Shown here piece after piece: positions 1-7,454 of a stretch of 15,538 nucleotides of DNA. How positions within the stretch are numbered: position 1 is the stretch's first letter; each line of letters opens with the position of its first letter. Source of the stretch: Claveliimonas sp964652805 (GTDB lineage Bacteria; Bacillota; Clostridia; Lachnospirales; Lachnospiraceae); contig CAZZBJ010000059.1 of the NCBI GenBank assembly GCA_964652805.1, forward strand, positions 1-15,538, written 5' to 3'. The notes under the pieces are model-generated. The model was not told where the DNA came from. It did no database searches and saw only the letters and a list, made by a program, of their open reading frames with translations. The position numbers and the translations under genes were made by a program.

Positions 1-789
1 ACCCTGTTCTACCGCAGCGGCCGGGGAGTCACGCTGACAGGGGACGGGGCCGAGTTCCTCCTCTATGCCAGGCAGCTCTACGGCCAGTACGAGGAGGTCA
101 TGGAAAAATACGGAAAAGGGGGCTCCCAGAAGAAAAAGTTTGGCGTTTCCACCCAGCACTACTCGTTTGCCGTGAAGGCATTTGTGGACATGGCGAAGGA
201 ATTTGACATGTCCAAGTATGAATTTGCCATCCGGGAGACAAGGACAACGGAGGTGATCCGGGACGTGAGCACCATGAAGAGCGAGATCGGCGTCCTGTAT
301 CTGTCTGAATTCAATCGGAAAAGCCTGGAGAAGATGCTGCGGTCAGCGGGGGTTGCGTTCCACCATCTGATGGACTGCCAGGCCTTCGTCTACCTCTGGA
401 AGCGCCACCCACTGGCCGGGGAGGAGTCCATCCGGTTTGAGCGGCTGGAGCCCTATCCATGCCTGGCTTTTGAGCAGGGGGATGACAGTTCCTTCTACCT
501 GGCGGAGGAAATCCTGTCCACCAATGAGTATCCCCGCATCATCCGGGCCAACGACAGGGCCACCATGCTGAACCTGATGGTGGGGCTGAAGGGATACACC
601 CTCTGCTCCGGCATCATCTGTGAGGAGCTGAACGGAAACGAGTTTGTGGCAGTGCCCTTCCAGGATGACGAGGAGAACAGGAACAGTACCATGGAGATCG
701 GCTATATTGTGAGAAAGAATATGATCCCCAGCAGGATGGGGGAGCTCTACATCCGGGAGCTGAGGAAGTATCTGGGGACGGAGCAGTGA
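1..789 (+). CDS. LysR-family transcriptional regulator, 5'-truncated by window edge (MtaR/CmbR-like methionine regulator suspected)
   Basis: The frame is open from base 1, so the gene starts outside the window; 262 residues are visible. The first residues (LFYRSGRGVTLTGDGAEFL) match the end of the LysR winged helix-turn-helix, where 'LF.R..r.v.LT..G..l' precedes the linker helix. About 40 N-terminal residues are missing. The rest, from about residue 48 (KFGVSTQHYSFAV), has the size and layout of the LysR periplasmic-binding-protein-like effector domain. The gene stops just upstream of a palindrome that matches the streptococcal MET-box, and the next gene is an O-acetylhomoserine sulfhydrylase. 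I therefore infer a regulator of sulfur amino acid genes like MtaR/CmbR/MetR. The LysR assignment is firm; the ligand and subfamily rest on context. Both genes point the same way, unlike the classic divergent LysR arrangement. Confidence 0.85.
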   Translation, partial: TLFYRSGRGVTLTGDGAEFLLYARQLYGQYEEVMEKYGKGGSQKKKFGVSTQHYSFAVKAFVDMAKEFDMSKYEFAIRETRTTEVIRDVSTMKSEIGVLYLSEFNRKSLEKMLRSAGVAFHHLMDCQAFVYLWKRHPLAGEESIRFERLEPYPCLAFEQGDDSSFYLAEEILSTNEYPRIIRANDRATMLNLMVGLKGYTLCSGIICEELNGNEFVAVPFQDDEENRNSTMEIGYIVRKNMIPSRMGELYIRELRKYLGTEQ

Positions 790-816
790 TCCCTGAGGAA
801 GATCAATACAGCCAGA

Positions 817-854
817 CCGGTTATAGTTTCAAACTATAACCGGCTATTTTTTTT
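817..854 (+). terminator. Intrinsic terminator of the LysR gene, overlapping the MET-box palindrome
   Basis: A perfect inverted repeat (817-829 with 831-843, centre C830) can fold into a 12-bp stem with a 3-nt loop. An 8-T run follows at 847-854. It lies 27 bp past the LysR stop. The same bases hold the putative operator for the next gene, so the element may work both as an RNA hairpin and as a DNA palindrome. Confidence 0.75.
821..839. promoter_or_regulatory. MET-box-like LysR operator upstream of metY
   Basis: TTATAGTTTCAAACTATAA is a perfect palindrome. It contains the 17-bp MET-box consensus described by comparative genomics in streptococci, TATAGTTTSAAACTATA, with no mismatch. It also has the LysR T-N11-A signature (T824 to A836). 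Its centre at 830 is about 66 bp upstream of the start site predicted from the promoter at 860-889, which is the classic recognition position for a LysR-type activator. The consensus match is seen in the sequence; binding by the adjacent regulator is inferred. Confidence 0.65.
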
Positions 855-859
855 CTGTA

Positions 860-889
860 TTGGCAAAAAGGGACTGCCCGTGATAGGAT
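860..889 (+). promoter_or_regulatory. Predicted sigma-A promoter of the metY-yitJ operon (extended -10)
   Basis: The -35 candidate is TTGGCA (860-865) and the -10 candidate is TAGGAT (884-889), with an 18-bp spacer and a TG dinucleotide at 881-882 forming an extended -10. Predicted initiation is near 896, leaving a very short leader before the AAGGAGG site at 901-907. There is no room for a SAM riboswitch, so control would have to act on initiation. Confidence 0.45.
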
Positions 890-914
890 AGACCAAAACA
901 AAGGAGGACCTACC

Positions 915-2228
915 ATGAAAGATGTGAGAAATACAGAAAACTGGAGTTTTGAGACAAGACAGGTGCATATCGGGCAGGAGCAGCCAGATCCGGCTACCGG
1001 AGCCCGGGCCGTACCTATCTACGCTTCCACAGCCTTTGTGTTTCAGGACTGTCAGCATGCGCAGGATCTGTTCAGCCTGGAAAGCGGCGGCAATATTTAC
1101 GGGAGACTGACCAATCCCACGGAGGAGGTGTTCGAGAAGAGGATCGCCTCCCTGGAGGGCGGCACGGCGGCTCTGGCGACAGCCTCTGGTGCGGCGGCCA
1201 TTACCTATACCTTCCAGGCTCTGGCAAAAGCGGGGGAGCACATAGTGGTATCCAGGACCATATACGGCGGGACCTACAATCTCCTGGCCCATACCCTTCC
1301 GCTGACAAGCGGCATCACAGCTACCTTCGTGAATCCGGAGGAGGAGGGAGCCTTTGAGGCGGCCATCCAGGAGAACACAAAGGCCATTTTCGCAGAGACG
1401 CTGGGCAATCCAAATGCCAACCTGGCGGATATTGAGGAGCTGGCCGGAATTGCCCACAGACACGGCATCCCCCTGGTGATCGACTCCACCTTTGCCACTC
1501 CCTATCTGGTGCGGCCCATCGAGTACGGGGCGGACATTGTGGTTCACTCCGCTACTAAATTTCTGGGCGGACACGGGACGGCCCTGGGTGGCGTCATCGT
1601 GGACGGCGGAAGGTTTGACTGGAAGGCGTCCGGCAAATACCCCTGGCTTGCAGAGCCAAATCCCAGCTACCACGGCGTATCCTTTGCCGAGGCGGCGCCG
1701 GGCAGCGTCTTTGCCGCCTATATCCGTGCCGTGCTCCTGCGGGACACAGGAGCCTCCCTGTCCCCCTTCCATGCCTTCCTTCTCCTTCAGGGACTGGAGA
1801 CCCTCTCCCTGCGGGTGGAGAGACATGTGGAAAATGCGCTGAAGGTGGTGGAGTACCTGACAGCCCATCCCCAGGTAGAGGCTGTTCATCATCCTTCTCT
1901 TGACAGGGAGCCCACTCATGCTTTATATAAAAAGTATCTGCCAAATGGAGGCGGCTCTATTTTCACATTTGAGATCAGGGGAGATGAAGAGGACGCCCGG
2001 AAATTTATCGATAGCCTGCCCATCTTCTCCCTGCTGGCCAATGTGGCGGACGTAAAGTCCCTGGTGATCCACCCGGCTACCACCACTCACAGCCAGTGCA
2101 CGAAGGAAGAGCTGAAGGAGCAGGGGATCCGGCCCAATACTATCCGCCTGTCCATAGGAATCGAGCGGGCGGAGGATCTGATCGCCGCCCTGGAAACAGC
2201 CTTCCAGGCAGTTAGAAACGGAGATTGA
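915..2228 (+). CDS. metY: O-acetyl-L-homoserine sulfhydrylase (Cys/Met metabolism PLP enzyme)
   Basis: This 437-residue protein belongs to the Cys/Met-metabolism PLP-dependent family (fold type I). Its length and motifs fit O-acetylhomoserine sulfhydrylase (MetY/CysD), which makes homocysteine from O-acetylhomoserine and sulfide in the cytosol. Visible motifs are YGRLTNPT (residues 62-69), ASGAAA (90-95), the pyridine-nitrogen aspartate D190 in VIDSTFATPYL, and the Schiff-base lysine K215 in HSATKFLGGHG. The ATG follows a strong AAGGAGG (901-907) at normal spacing. MetY enzymes carry a longer middle insertion than cystathionine gamma-synthases (about 380 residues), which favours this call. 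The next gene starts 3 nt after the stop, so the two form an operon behind the MET-box promoter. A cystathionine synthase or lyase role is less likely. Confidence 0.95.
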   Translation: MKDVRNTENWSFETRQVHIGQEQPDPATGARAVPIYASTAFVFQDCQHAQDLFSLESGGNIYGRLTNPTEEVFEKRIASLEGGTAALATASGAAAITYTFQALAKAGEHIVVSRTIYGGTYNLLAHTLPLTSGITATFVNPEEEGAFEAAIQENTKAIFAETLGNPNANLADIEELAGIAHRHGIPLVIDSTFATPYLVRPIEYGADIVVHSATKFLGGHGTALGGVIVDGGRFDWKASGKYPWLAEPNPSYHGVSFAEAAPGSVFAAYIRAVLLRDTGASLSPFHAFLLLQGLETLSLRVERHVENALKVVEYLTAHPQVEAVHHPSLDREPTHALYKKYLPNGGGSIFTFEIRGDEEDARKFIDSLPIFSLLANVADVKSLVIHPATTTHSQCTKEELKEQGIRPNTIRLSIGIERAEDLIAALETAFQAVRNGD

Positions 2229-2231
2229 TCA

Positions 2232-4103
2232 ATGGGAAAAGAGACAGATTTCAGAGAATTGTTCCGGTCAGGCCGGCTTGTCACAGACGGCGCCATGGGG
2301 ACCTACTACAGAGAGATATACGGAGGGGGCGGCCGTTTTTCGGAGCTGGACAATGTGGCGGCGCCGGAGAAGATCGAGGCCATCCACCGGGAATATATCA
2401 GGGTGGGGGCGGACATCCTGCGGACCAACAGCTTTGCCTCCAACACAGAGACCCTGTCCCAGATCCGGAGGGAGGTCTCCAGGGAGGCTCTCCTTGGGAA
2501 GGTGTATGAAAATGTCCGGGCAGCCTGCCGTATCGCCGGGGAGGCGATCGAAAAAGAGGCGGCCGAAAAGAGGGGAGCTAAGAAGGATGTGCCCGGAAAA
2601 CCGGTTTACATTGCGGGAGACATAGGACCCATACCGGAGCACGGCAGCGGGGAGGACGAGGCCGGCGAGCAGGAGATACTGGAAGAGTACAGGACCATCG
2701 CAAAGGCCCACCTGGATGCGGGTGTGAAGCTGATATGGTTTGAAACTTTTTCTGATTTTAAGAGAATTCTTCCTGTGGCCCGGTGGATCCGTTCTGTCAG
2801 CGACGCCTTTATCATGGCCAGCTTTTCTGTCAACATGTATGGCTATACAAACGCCGGGTTCAGCGCGGCGGAGCTGGTTGGTACCGCCAAAGAGAGCCGG
2901 GAGATCGACGGCATCGGTTTCAACTGCGGCGTGGGGCCGGCCCACCTGGCCAAAGTGCTGCGCAGACAGGATTTCGGCGATCTGGTGGTGTTTGCGGCCC
3001 CCAACGCCGGCTATGCGGACCGGATACAGAACCGGAACGTGTACAGGGACAACATCCTCTATTTCGGGGAAGCCATGGAGGAGATCGCAGGGCTTGGAGT
3101 CAACATAATCGGCGGCTGCTGTGGAACCAGCCCTGCTTACATACGGCAGCTGACCCGGATGCCCGGGGGAAGGATGATACCCAGGCGGTTCACAGACCGG
3201 CCTGAGATGAGGGCAGACAAGAATATCCGCTACGACAGCAACCCCTTCATCCGCCGGCTCTACTCCGGCGAGAAGGTGGTGATCGCCGAGCTGGACCCGC
3301 CCCACGACGGAAATGACGCCAAGATGATGGGGGCGGCGGCCATCCTGAAGACAGCCGGGGTGGAGATGATCACCTTCTCCGACTCCCCCATGGGAAGGAT
3401 GCGGGCGGACTCCGCCATGTCCGCTGTGAAGGTGGCAGGCCGTCTGCAGGTGGAAACCATGCCCCACATTGCCTGCAGGGACAAAAATGTCATCGGCATG
3501 GGTGCCCAGATACTGGGGGCCTACATGAACGGCATCCGCAATTTCCTCCTTGTCACCGGGGATCCGGTACCTTCCGGGGAAAGGGATGTGGTCACCTCTG
3601 TCTACGATTTTCACTCGGTGAGCCTCATGAAATACCTGGAGCGCATGAACCGAGAGCATTTTTCCCGGGATCCGGTGGCCTACGGCGGGGCCCTCAACTA
3701 CGGGAGGGCCAATCTGGACGCAGAGATACGGAGGATGGAGAAGAAATGTGAGGCCGGCGCTTCCTTCTTCCTGACTCAGCCCATCTACTCGGATGAGGAT
3801 ATGGAGCGGATACGGTACATCAAATCCCGGATAGACACGAAGATCATCTGCGGCATCATGCCCCTTGTGAGCTACCGGAACGCCCTGTTCATGAAAAACG
3901 AGATTCCCGGCATCAGCGTGCCCGACGAGATCATCGCCCGGTACGACAAGGACATGAGCAGGGAAAAGGCCCAGCAGGTGGGGGCGGAGATTGCCGTGGA
4001 GATTGTGGAAAAACTCCGTGACATCACAGACGGATACTATTTTATGGTACCCTTTAACCGGGCCTCCATGATCGCTCAGATCCTGGAACAAATACGCTTA
4101 TAG
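2232..4103 (+). CDS. yitJ: Bifunctional homocysteine S-methyltransferase / 5,10-methylenetetrahydrofolate reductase (YitJ-like)
   Basis: This 623-residue fusion has the YitJ layout. The N-terminal half (about 1-305) is a homocysteine S-methyltransferase (Pfam S-methyl_trans) with an early VTDGAMGTY motif (17-25) and the zinc-binding cysteines C232 (GFNCGVGP) and C296/C297 (GGCCGTSP). The C-terminal half (about 335-620) is a methylenetetrahydrofolate reductase TIM barrel with AELDPP (352-357), LLVTGDPV (439-446), FFLTQPIYS (512-520) and GIMPL (541-545). The reductase reduces methylene-THF to methyl-THF; the methyltransferase methylates homocysteine supplied by metY. There are no B12-binding or activation modules, so it is not a full MetH. 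GGAGA (2220-2224) lies inside the end of metY and gives normal spacing to the ATG, implying close translational coupling. No damage seen. Confidence 0.93.
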   Translation: MGKETDFRELFRSGRLVTDGAMGTYYREIYGGGGRFSELDNVAAPEKIEAIHREYIRVGADILRTNSFASNTETLSQIRREVSREALLGKVYENVRAACRIAGEAIEKEAAEKRGAKKDVPGKPVYIAGDIGPIPEHGSGEDEAGEQEILEEYRTIAKAHLDAGVKLIWFETFSDFKRILPVARWIRSVSDAFIMASFSVNMYGYTNAGFSAAELVGTAKESREIDGIGFNCGVGPAHLAKVLRRQDFGDLVVFAAPNAGYADRIQNRNVYRDNILYFGEAMEEIAGLGVNIIGGCCGTSPAYIRQLTRMPGGRMIPRRFTDRPEMRADKNIRYDSNPFIRRLYSGEKVVIAELDPPHDGNDAKMMGAAAILKTAGVEMITFSDSPMGRMRADSAMSAVKVAGRLQVETMPHIACRDKNVIGMGAQILGAYMNGIRNFLLVTGDPVPSGERDVVTSVYDFHSVSLMKYLERMNREHFSRDPVAYGGALNYGRANLDAEIRRMEKKCEAGASFFLTQPIYSDEDMERIRYIKSRIDTKIICGIMPLVSYRNALFMKNEIPGISVPDEIIARYDKDMSREKAQQVGAEIAVEIVEKLRDITDGYYFMVPFNRASMIAQILEQIRL

Positions 4104-4182
4104 CACAGAGCGAAAACGTATTAGCCATTCAGCGGGGAAATACCCTGGAGTACGATCTTTTCAGCCGTCCTGAAACTGGTAC

Positions 4183-4211
4183 TTCATTCACGGAGCATTT
4201 TCCTGTATACT
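4183..4211 (+). promoter_or_regulatory. Weak predicted promoter upstream of apbE
   Basis: TATACT (4206-4211) is a good -10 match, with TTCATT (4183-4188) at 17-bp spacing as a poor -35. The 171-nt gap after yitJ shows no clear terminator, so read-through from the methionine operon is also possible. A 6-bp hairpin (4234-4239 with 4244-4249) would cover the AGGAGA at 4237-4242 in the leader. Confidence 0.3.
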
Positions 4212-4274
4212 GGAGAAGAACGAAAAAATCACAGACAGGAGAACCTGTCCGCCCTGGCGTGCGCAGCGGTTTTC

Positions 4275-5309
4275 ATGGGAAGCACGGCGTCCCTTTGGGG
4301 CTGCTCCGGACTGTCCTCCTCCGGGGGAGGAAGCCAGGGTGCAGACCAGGTCCAGGTGGAATTTTACGCCATGGACACCTACATGACCCTCACAGCCTAC
4401 GGCGACGGGGCAGAGACGGCCCTGGAGAAGGCCCGGGCCGAGGTGGAGAAGCTGGAGAGCGAGTGGTCCGTGACAGATGAGAACAGTGAGATTTACCAGC
4501 TCAATCACAGCGAGGGAAATCCGGTGACCCTAAGTGAGGACACGGCGGACGTCGTGAGCTTTGCCCTGGAGATGGCGGAGGAGACGGACGGAGACCTGGA
4601 ACCCACCATCTACCCGGTGCTGGAGGCCTGGGGCTTTACCACGGATGAGAACCGGATACCCTCTCAGGAGGAGCTGGACGTCCTCCTGGCCAATGTGGGA
4701 TATGAGAGAGTGCAGATGGACGGCGCCACAGTCCGGCTTCCCGCCGGCATGGAGTTTGATCTGGGTGCTGTGGGAAAAGGATACACGGGGGACATTCTGG
4801 CTCAGCTTCTTGAGGGCGAAGGCGTCACCTCGGCCCTTCTCGACTTGGGAGGCAACATTCAGGCTGTGGGCGCAAGACCCGGCGGGGGAGACTGGCGGCT
4901 GGGGATCCGCAGTCCTTTTGACGAGGGAGAGGGAGTCCTGGGCATGCTCCTTGCCTCCGACTGTGCGGTAGTCACCTCTGGCAACTACGAGCGGTATTTT
5001 GTAGGAGAGGATGGAAAGGAATACGGACATATCATTGACCCGGACACAGGCTACCCTGTGGACAACGGCCTGGCCTCCATCACGATCATCACGGAGGAGG
5101 GAAAAAGAGGGGACGCCCTCTCCACATCCATGTTCGTAAAAGGGTTGGATGAGGCTTCCCGGTACTGGCAGGATCACCAGGATTTTGAGATGATCCTTGT
5201 CACCCAGGATGGTCAGATCTACCTCACGGAGGGGATTGGGGACCAGTTTACACTGAGCAGTGATTTCGAAAATATGGAGATCCATGTGATAGAGAGGGAT
5301 GAGCAATAG
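4275..5309 (+). CDS. apbE: FAD:protein FMN transferase (ApbE family lipoprotein)
   Basis: This is an ApbE-type flavin transferase, which moves FMN from FAD onto a Thr/Ser of target proteins such as Rnf, Nqr or fumarate-reductase-like subunits outside the membrane. Visible motifs are SEIYQLN (near residue 75), DLGAVGKGY, LLDLGGN, DCAVVTSGNYERYF, GHIIDPDTGYPV and GDALSTSMFVKG, in family order. The first ATG gives a sequence starting MGSTASLWGCSG, a lipobox (LWGC) without a charged n-region. The same frame stays open upstream to 4125 and, from 4221, encodes RKNHRQENLSALACAAVF. That supplies the missing positive charge and hydrophobic core, yet contains no ATG, GTG or TTG. The real start may be a CTG (4203, 4245 or 4254), or the start may be damaged. 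The enzyme domain itself looks complete. No target flavoprotein gene is in the window. Confidence 0.88.
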   Translation: MGSTASLWGCSGLSSSGGGSQGADQVQVEFYAMDTYMTLTAYGDGAETALEKARAEVEKLESEWSVTDENSEIYQLNHSEGNPVTLSEDTADVVSFALEMAEETDGDLEPTIYPVLEAWGFTTDENRIPSQEELDVLLANVGYERVQMDGATVRLPAGMEFDLGAVGKGYTGDILAQLLEGEGVTSALLDLGGNIQAVGARPGGGDWRLGIRSPFDEGEGVLGMLLASDCAVVTSGNYERYFVGEDGKEYGHIIDPDTGYPVDNGLASITIITEEGKRGDALSTSMFVKGLDEASRYWQDHQDFEMILVTQDGQIYLTEGIGDQFTLSSDFENMEIHVIERDEQ

Positions 5310-5323
5310 GCTCATCCCTCTCT
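5291..5323. terminator. Hairpin between convergent apbE and amidohydrolase genes
   Basis: A perfect 14-bp inverted repeat (5291-5304 with 5310-5323) has a 5-nt loop and overlaps the apbE stop. It sits exactly between two convergent genes, the usual place for a bidirectional terminator. Neither side has a U-tract, so it may act as an mRNA 3'-end stabiliser or a weak terminator. Confidence 0.5.
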
Positions 5324-6874
5324 TCAGGCTTTATAAACCACCCGTCCATCCACCAATGTCAGGGAAACCTTCACATCTCGAATGGTCTCTATAGGATGGG
5401 TAAATACATTGGCGTCCAGCACAGCGATGTCTGCCCGCTTGCCGGCTTCCAGCGTTCCTGCTTCCTTTTCACGGTAAAGATCATATGCGCCGCCGCTGGT
5501 CCAGGCGAGAAGCACTTCTTTCACCGTCAGTGTATTCTCCGGATGGAAAGGCTCTCCACCTTCGGGAAATTTTCCCGTTACGCTGTGATACAGAGATTGC
5601 GGAATATCGTCAATCACCAGAGGCAAGTCGGTGCCGCAGCAGAGGCGAACGCCGCTGTCTGCCATTTTTCGGCGGTTCCAGTATCCTTTTCCGCGCTCTG
5701 CGCCCAGCTTTTCTTCAATCATGCCCACTTTTCCGGCACGATCTGCAATCGCCTGAATCTGCGGATAGAACTCACAAATAACGCCCATGCGTCCCATGCG
5801 CTCCAGATCCTGCGGGTCACTGAACTCCGCTTCTGTGACGGCATGGCGGTTTAAAACGGTTCCGTCCGGCGCCTTGCTGCACTGATCATAAATGTCCAGC
5901 ACTCGAGCCAAAGCCGCGTCACCCTGCGCATTCAACGAGAATCGGAAACCCAGTGCATCTGCACGCAGCACCTCGTTCTCAATCAACGCCCAGTCAATTT
6001 TCTGGGCGCAACAGGTGTCCGGTGCACAAAGATAAGGCTGTTTCAAAAAGCCGTTCATTTGGCTGATGGAACCGTCTGTCATTCGGTTATAGCCGGAGAA
6101 GCGTACAAAATCTCCCTGGAAGCGCTCCCGCATGGCCTGCCCATATTCCAGATTAGCCCCTTCTTTCACCGGCTGACTCATAAAGTTTACGCGCAGAGTC
6201 ATCTCGCCGGCTTTTTCTTTTTGTTCCAGCACGTCGGTAAAGGAGCTGAATTCATCGTACCCGATCTCCTTTACCGAGGTAATGCCGCGGCTGTTCAGCA
6301 TCTGCATGTACTTGTCAAACAGGGGGGCGCTGAACGCATGATCATCCAGGATTTCCTCCATCAGCTTCCAAAAGACCTCATTGCAGTCCGCGCTGTTGTC
6401 AAATCCATACCGGCGGATGGCCGCACTGTTTATCCAGAACTTTTCAGCACCGGCTGCAAATAAAACTGCCGGACGCTCCGGGAAAAAGCGATCCAGATCT
6501 TCAGGACCGCCAACGGACAGCTCCGGGTTCCATCCATGGCCCCACACGGCGCGCTCCGACGGCAGTTCCTTTACATATTCCAGTGCCATCCGGGCGATCT
6601 CCGTACTGTCCGCCGCAGCAGACAAATCCACGCCTACATAATTCAAAGACCATCCGGTAAAAAAGGTGTGTGCATCCGAAAAACCCGGACACACTGCCTG
6701 ATCTCCCAGATCATAGACAACTGTGTCTTTGTCCGCCAGCTGAGAATCCGGCTGGCCAACCCCTGTCTGCAAGATTTTTCCGTCTGCAATGGCTACGTAT
6801 CCGCAAAAAGGGTCTGCGCCTGTGCCGTCAAAAACACAATTCGACTTCAATAAAATTTGCGCATGTTTGTCCAT
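5324..6874 (-). CDS. Amidohydrolase family protein (Amidohydro_3 / YtcJ-like) with atypical metal-ligand positions
   Basis: This 516-residue protein matches the YtcJ-like Amidohydro_3 layout: an N-terminal beta-sandwich strand, VCPGFSDAHTFF (61-72) opening the TIM barrel, GHGWNPEL (112-119), NAQGDAAL (315-322), NRHAVTE (342-348), LCCGTDLPL (411-419), and the closing signature with EAGTLEAGKRADIAVLD (471-487) and LVDGRVVY. The start at 6874 has AGGAG (complement of 6885-6889) 10 nt upstream; an in-frame ATG at 6937 has weaker support. Usual metal-binding residues look replaced: the HxH pair reads H69-T-F71 and the later His of HAxGD is N315. H344 and D416 remain. It probably hydrolyses a C-N bond in a small cytosolic substrate, or has become non-catalytic; the substrate cannot be told. 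It is divergent from an APC transporter and may process what that protein imports. Confidence 0.8.
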   Translation of the reverse strand: MDKHAQILLKSNCVFDGTGADPFCGYVAIADGKILQTGVGQPDSQLADKDTVVYDLGDQAVCPGFSDAHTFFTGWSLNYVGVDLSAAADSTEIARMALEYVKELPSERAVWGHGWNPELSVGGPEDLDRFFPERPAVLFAAGAEKFWINSAAIRRYGFDNSADCNEVFWKLMEEILDDHAFSAPLFDKYMQMLNSRGITSVKEIGYDEFSSFTDVLEQKEKAGEMTLRVNFMSQPVKEGANLEYGQAMRERFQGDFVRFSGYNRMTDGSISQMNGFLKQPYLCAPDTCCAQKIDWALIENEVLRADALGFRFSLNAQGDAALARVLDIYDQCSKAPDGTVLNRHAVTEAEFSDPQDLERMGRMGVICEFYPQIQAIADRAGKVGMIEEKLGAERGKGYWNRRKMADSGVRLCCGTDLPLVIDDIPQSLYHSVTGKFPEGGEPFHPENTLTVKEVLLAWTSGGAYDLYREKEAGTLEAGKRADIAVLDANVFTHPIETIRDVKVSLTLVDGRVVYKA

Positions 6875-7288
6875 GCTCACATCACTCCTTGCTTTGAAAA
6901 CCCGATGCGCCTGGTTGAAGTGGAAGTGGCAGCGCATCGCGTCACCTGGCTGTGCAAAGTGGCTGCGGCCTGACGTGTTATGTATTCGGGCACACGCCCG
7001 AATAGAATATCGGATACACTATAACATATCTTCTCATCCACTTCAACAGAAATCCTGCCGCTTTTTTCTTTTTGGATGTTTGCACAGATTTTCCTCCAAT
7101 CCTTATTCAGTATGCCGAAACGAAATCTGTTTTCGCCAAAAGCAGTTATACATGCTGTCTCGTTTTTTGGGTTTATTTTGGTTTACTTGAACGCATTTCA
7201 TCATGTCATTTTCACGCATTTTATAGGAAACAATTCACAAACTTATTTTTGGTTTTCTTGCACAATGCTAAAAAACATTCAAAACTGA

Positions 7289-7317
7289 TTGATTCTTTTT
7301 GTGCGCTATGCTAATAT
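7289..7317 (+). promoter_or_regulatory. Predicted promoter of the APC transporter gene
   Basis: TTGATT (7289-7294) and TAATAT (7312-7317) are separated by 17 bp, each matching four consensus bases. Predicted start is about 7324, which puts the tandem repeats at 7321-7357 right at and just downstream of initiation, a natural repressor position. Confidence 0.35.
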
Positions 7318-7320
7318 TAA

Positions 7321-7375
7321 ACTCGAAGTGGTATAAAAAACCTCGAAGTGATATGAAAACCTGGCGTGTTATGTA
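7321..7375 (+). repeat. Tandem operator-like repeats, about 20-bp period
   Basis: Two clear copies of CTCGAAGTG[GA]TAT[AG]AAAA begin at 7322 and 7342. A third, degenerate copy (CCTGGCGTGTTATG) begins at 7360. A 20-bp period places each copy on the same face of the helix. A fourth copy, like the third, is at 6969-6984. Confidence 0.6.
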
Positions 7376-7454
7376 CTAAGTTCCTTTATTCTAAAAAAGA
7401 TTGAAGAAATTCATCGCACTGCAAAATGCGGTGACTTTGGAAAGGAGATTTATT

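Larger units (their letters stand above)
6875..7454. promoter_or_regulatory. Divergent regulatory region between amidohydrolase and APC transporter
   Basis: This 580-bp gap has no convincing gene. It contains copies of an octamer [CT]GAAGTG[GA] at 6916-6923 (+), 7038-7045 (-), 7324-7331 (+) and 7344-7351 (+); the last two lie in a 20-bp-period tandem repeat. A 16-bp direct repeat with one mismatch (6969-6984 and 7360-7375, CCTG[AG]CGTGTTATGTA) brackets much of the region. Hairpins occur at 6903-6939 (8-bp stem, 21-nt loop) and 6984-7003 (8-bp stem, ACAC loop). A repressor or activator shared by both divergent genes is a reasonable inference; its identity is unknown. Confidence 0.5.

Noticed and set aside
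855..914. SAM riboswitch or T-box ahead of the methionine operon
   Set aside because: Only 60 nt separate the T-tract from the ATG, and most of that is promoter. No S-box or T-box core can fit, and the MET-box explains methionine control better.
834..1919. A 361-codon minus-strand frame opposite metY
   Set aside because: It overlaps the metY coding region and its promoter, carries no family motif, and is rich in Arg/Gly/Pro as expected for a shadow frame.
2268..4091. A 607-codon open frame on the minus strand opposite yitJ
   Set aside because: It lies fully antisense to a gene with unmistakable methyltransferase and reductase motifs, has no recognisable domain, and long antisense frames are expected in GC-rich codon-biased DNA.
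7072..7314. Short open frames in the divergent intergenic region
   Set aside because: No ribosome site, low-complexity translations rich in Phe/Cys/Leu, and overlapping alternatives in several frames; better explained as AT-rich regulatory DNA.
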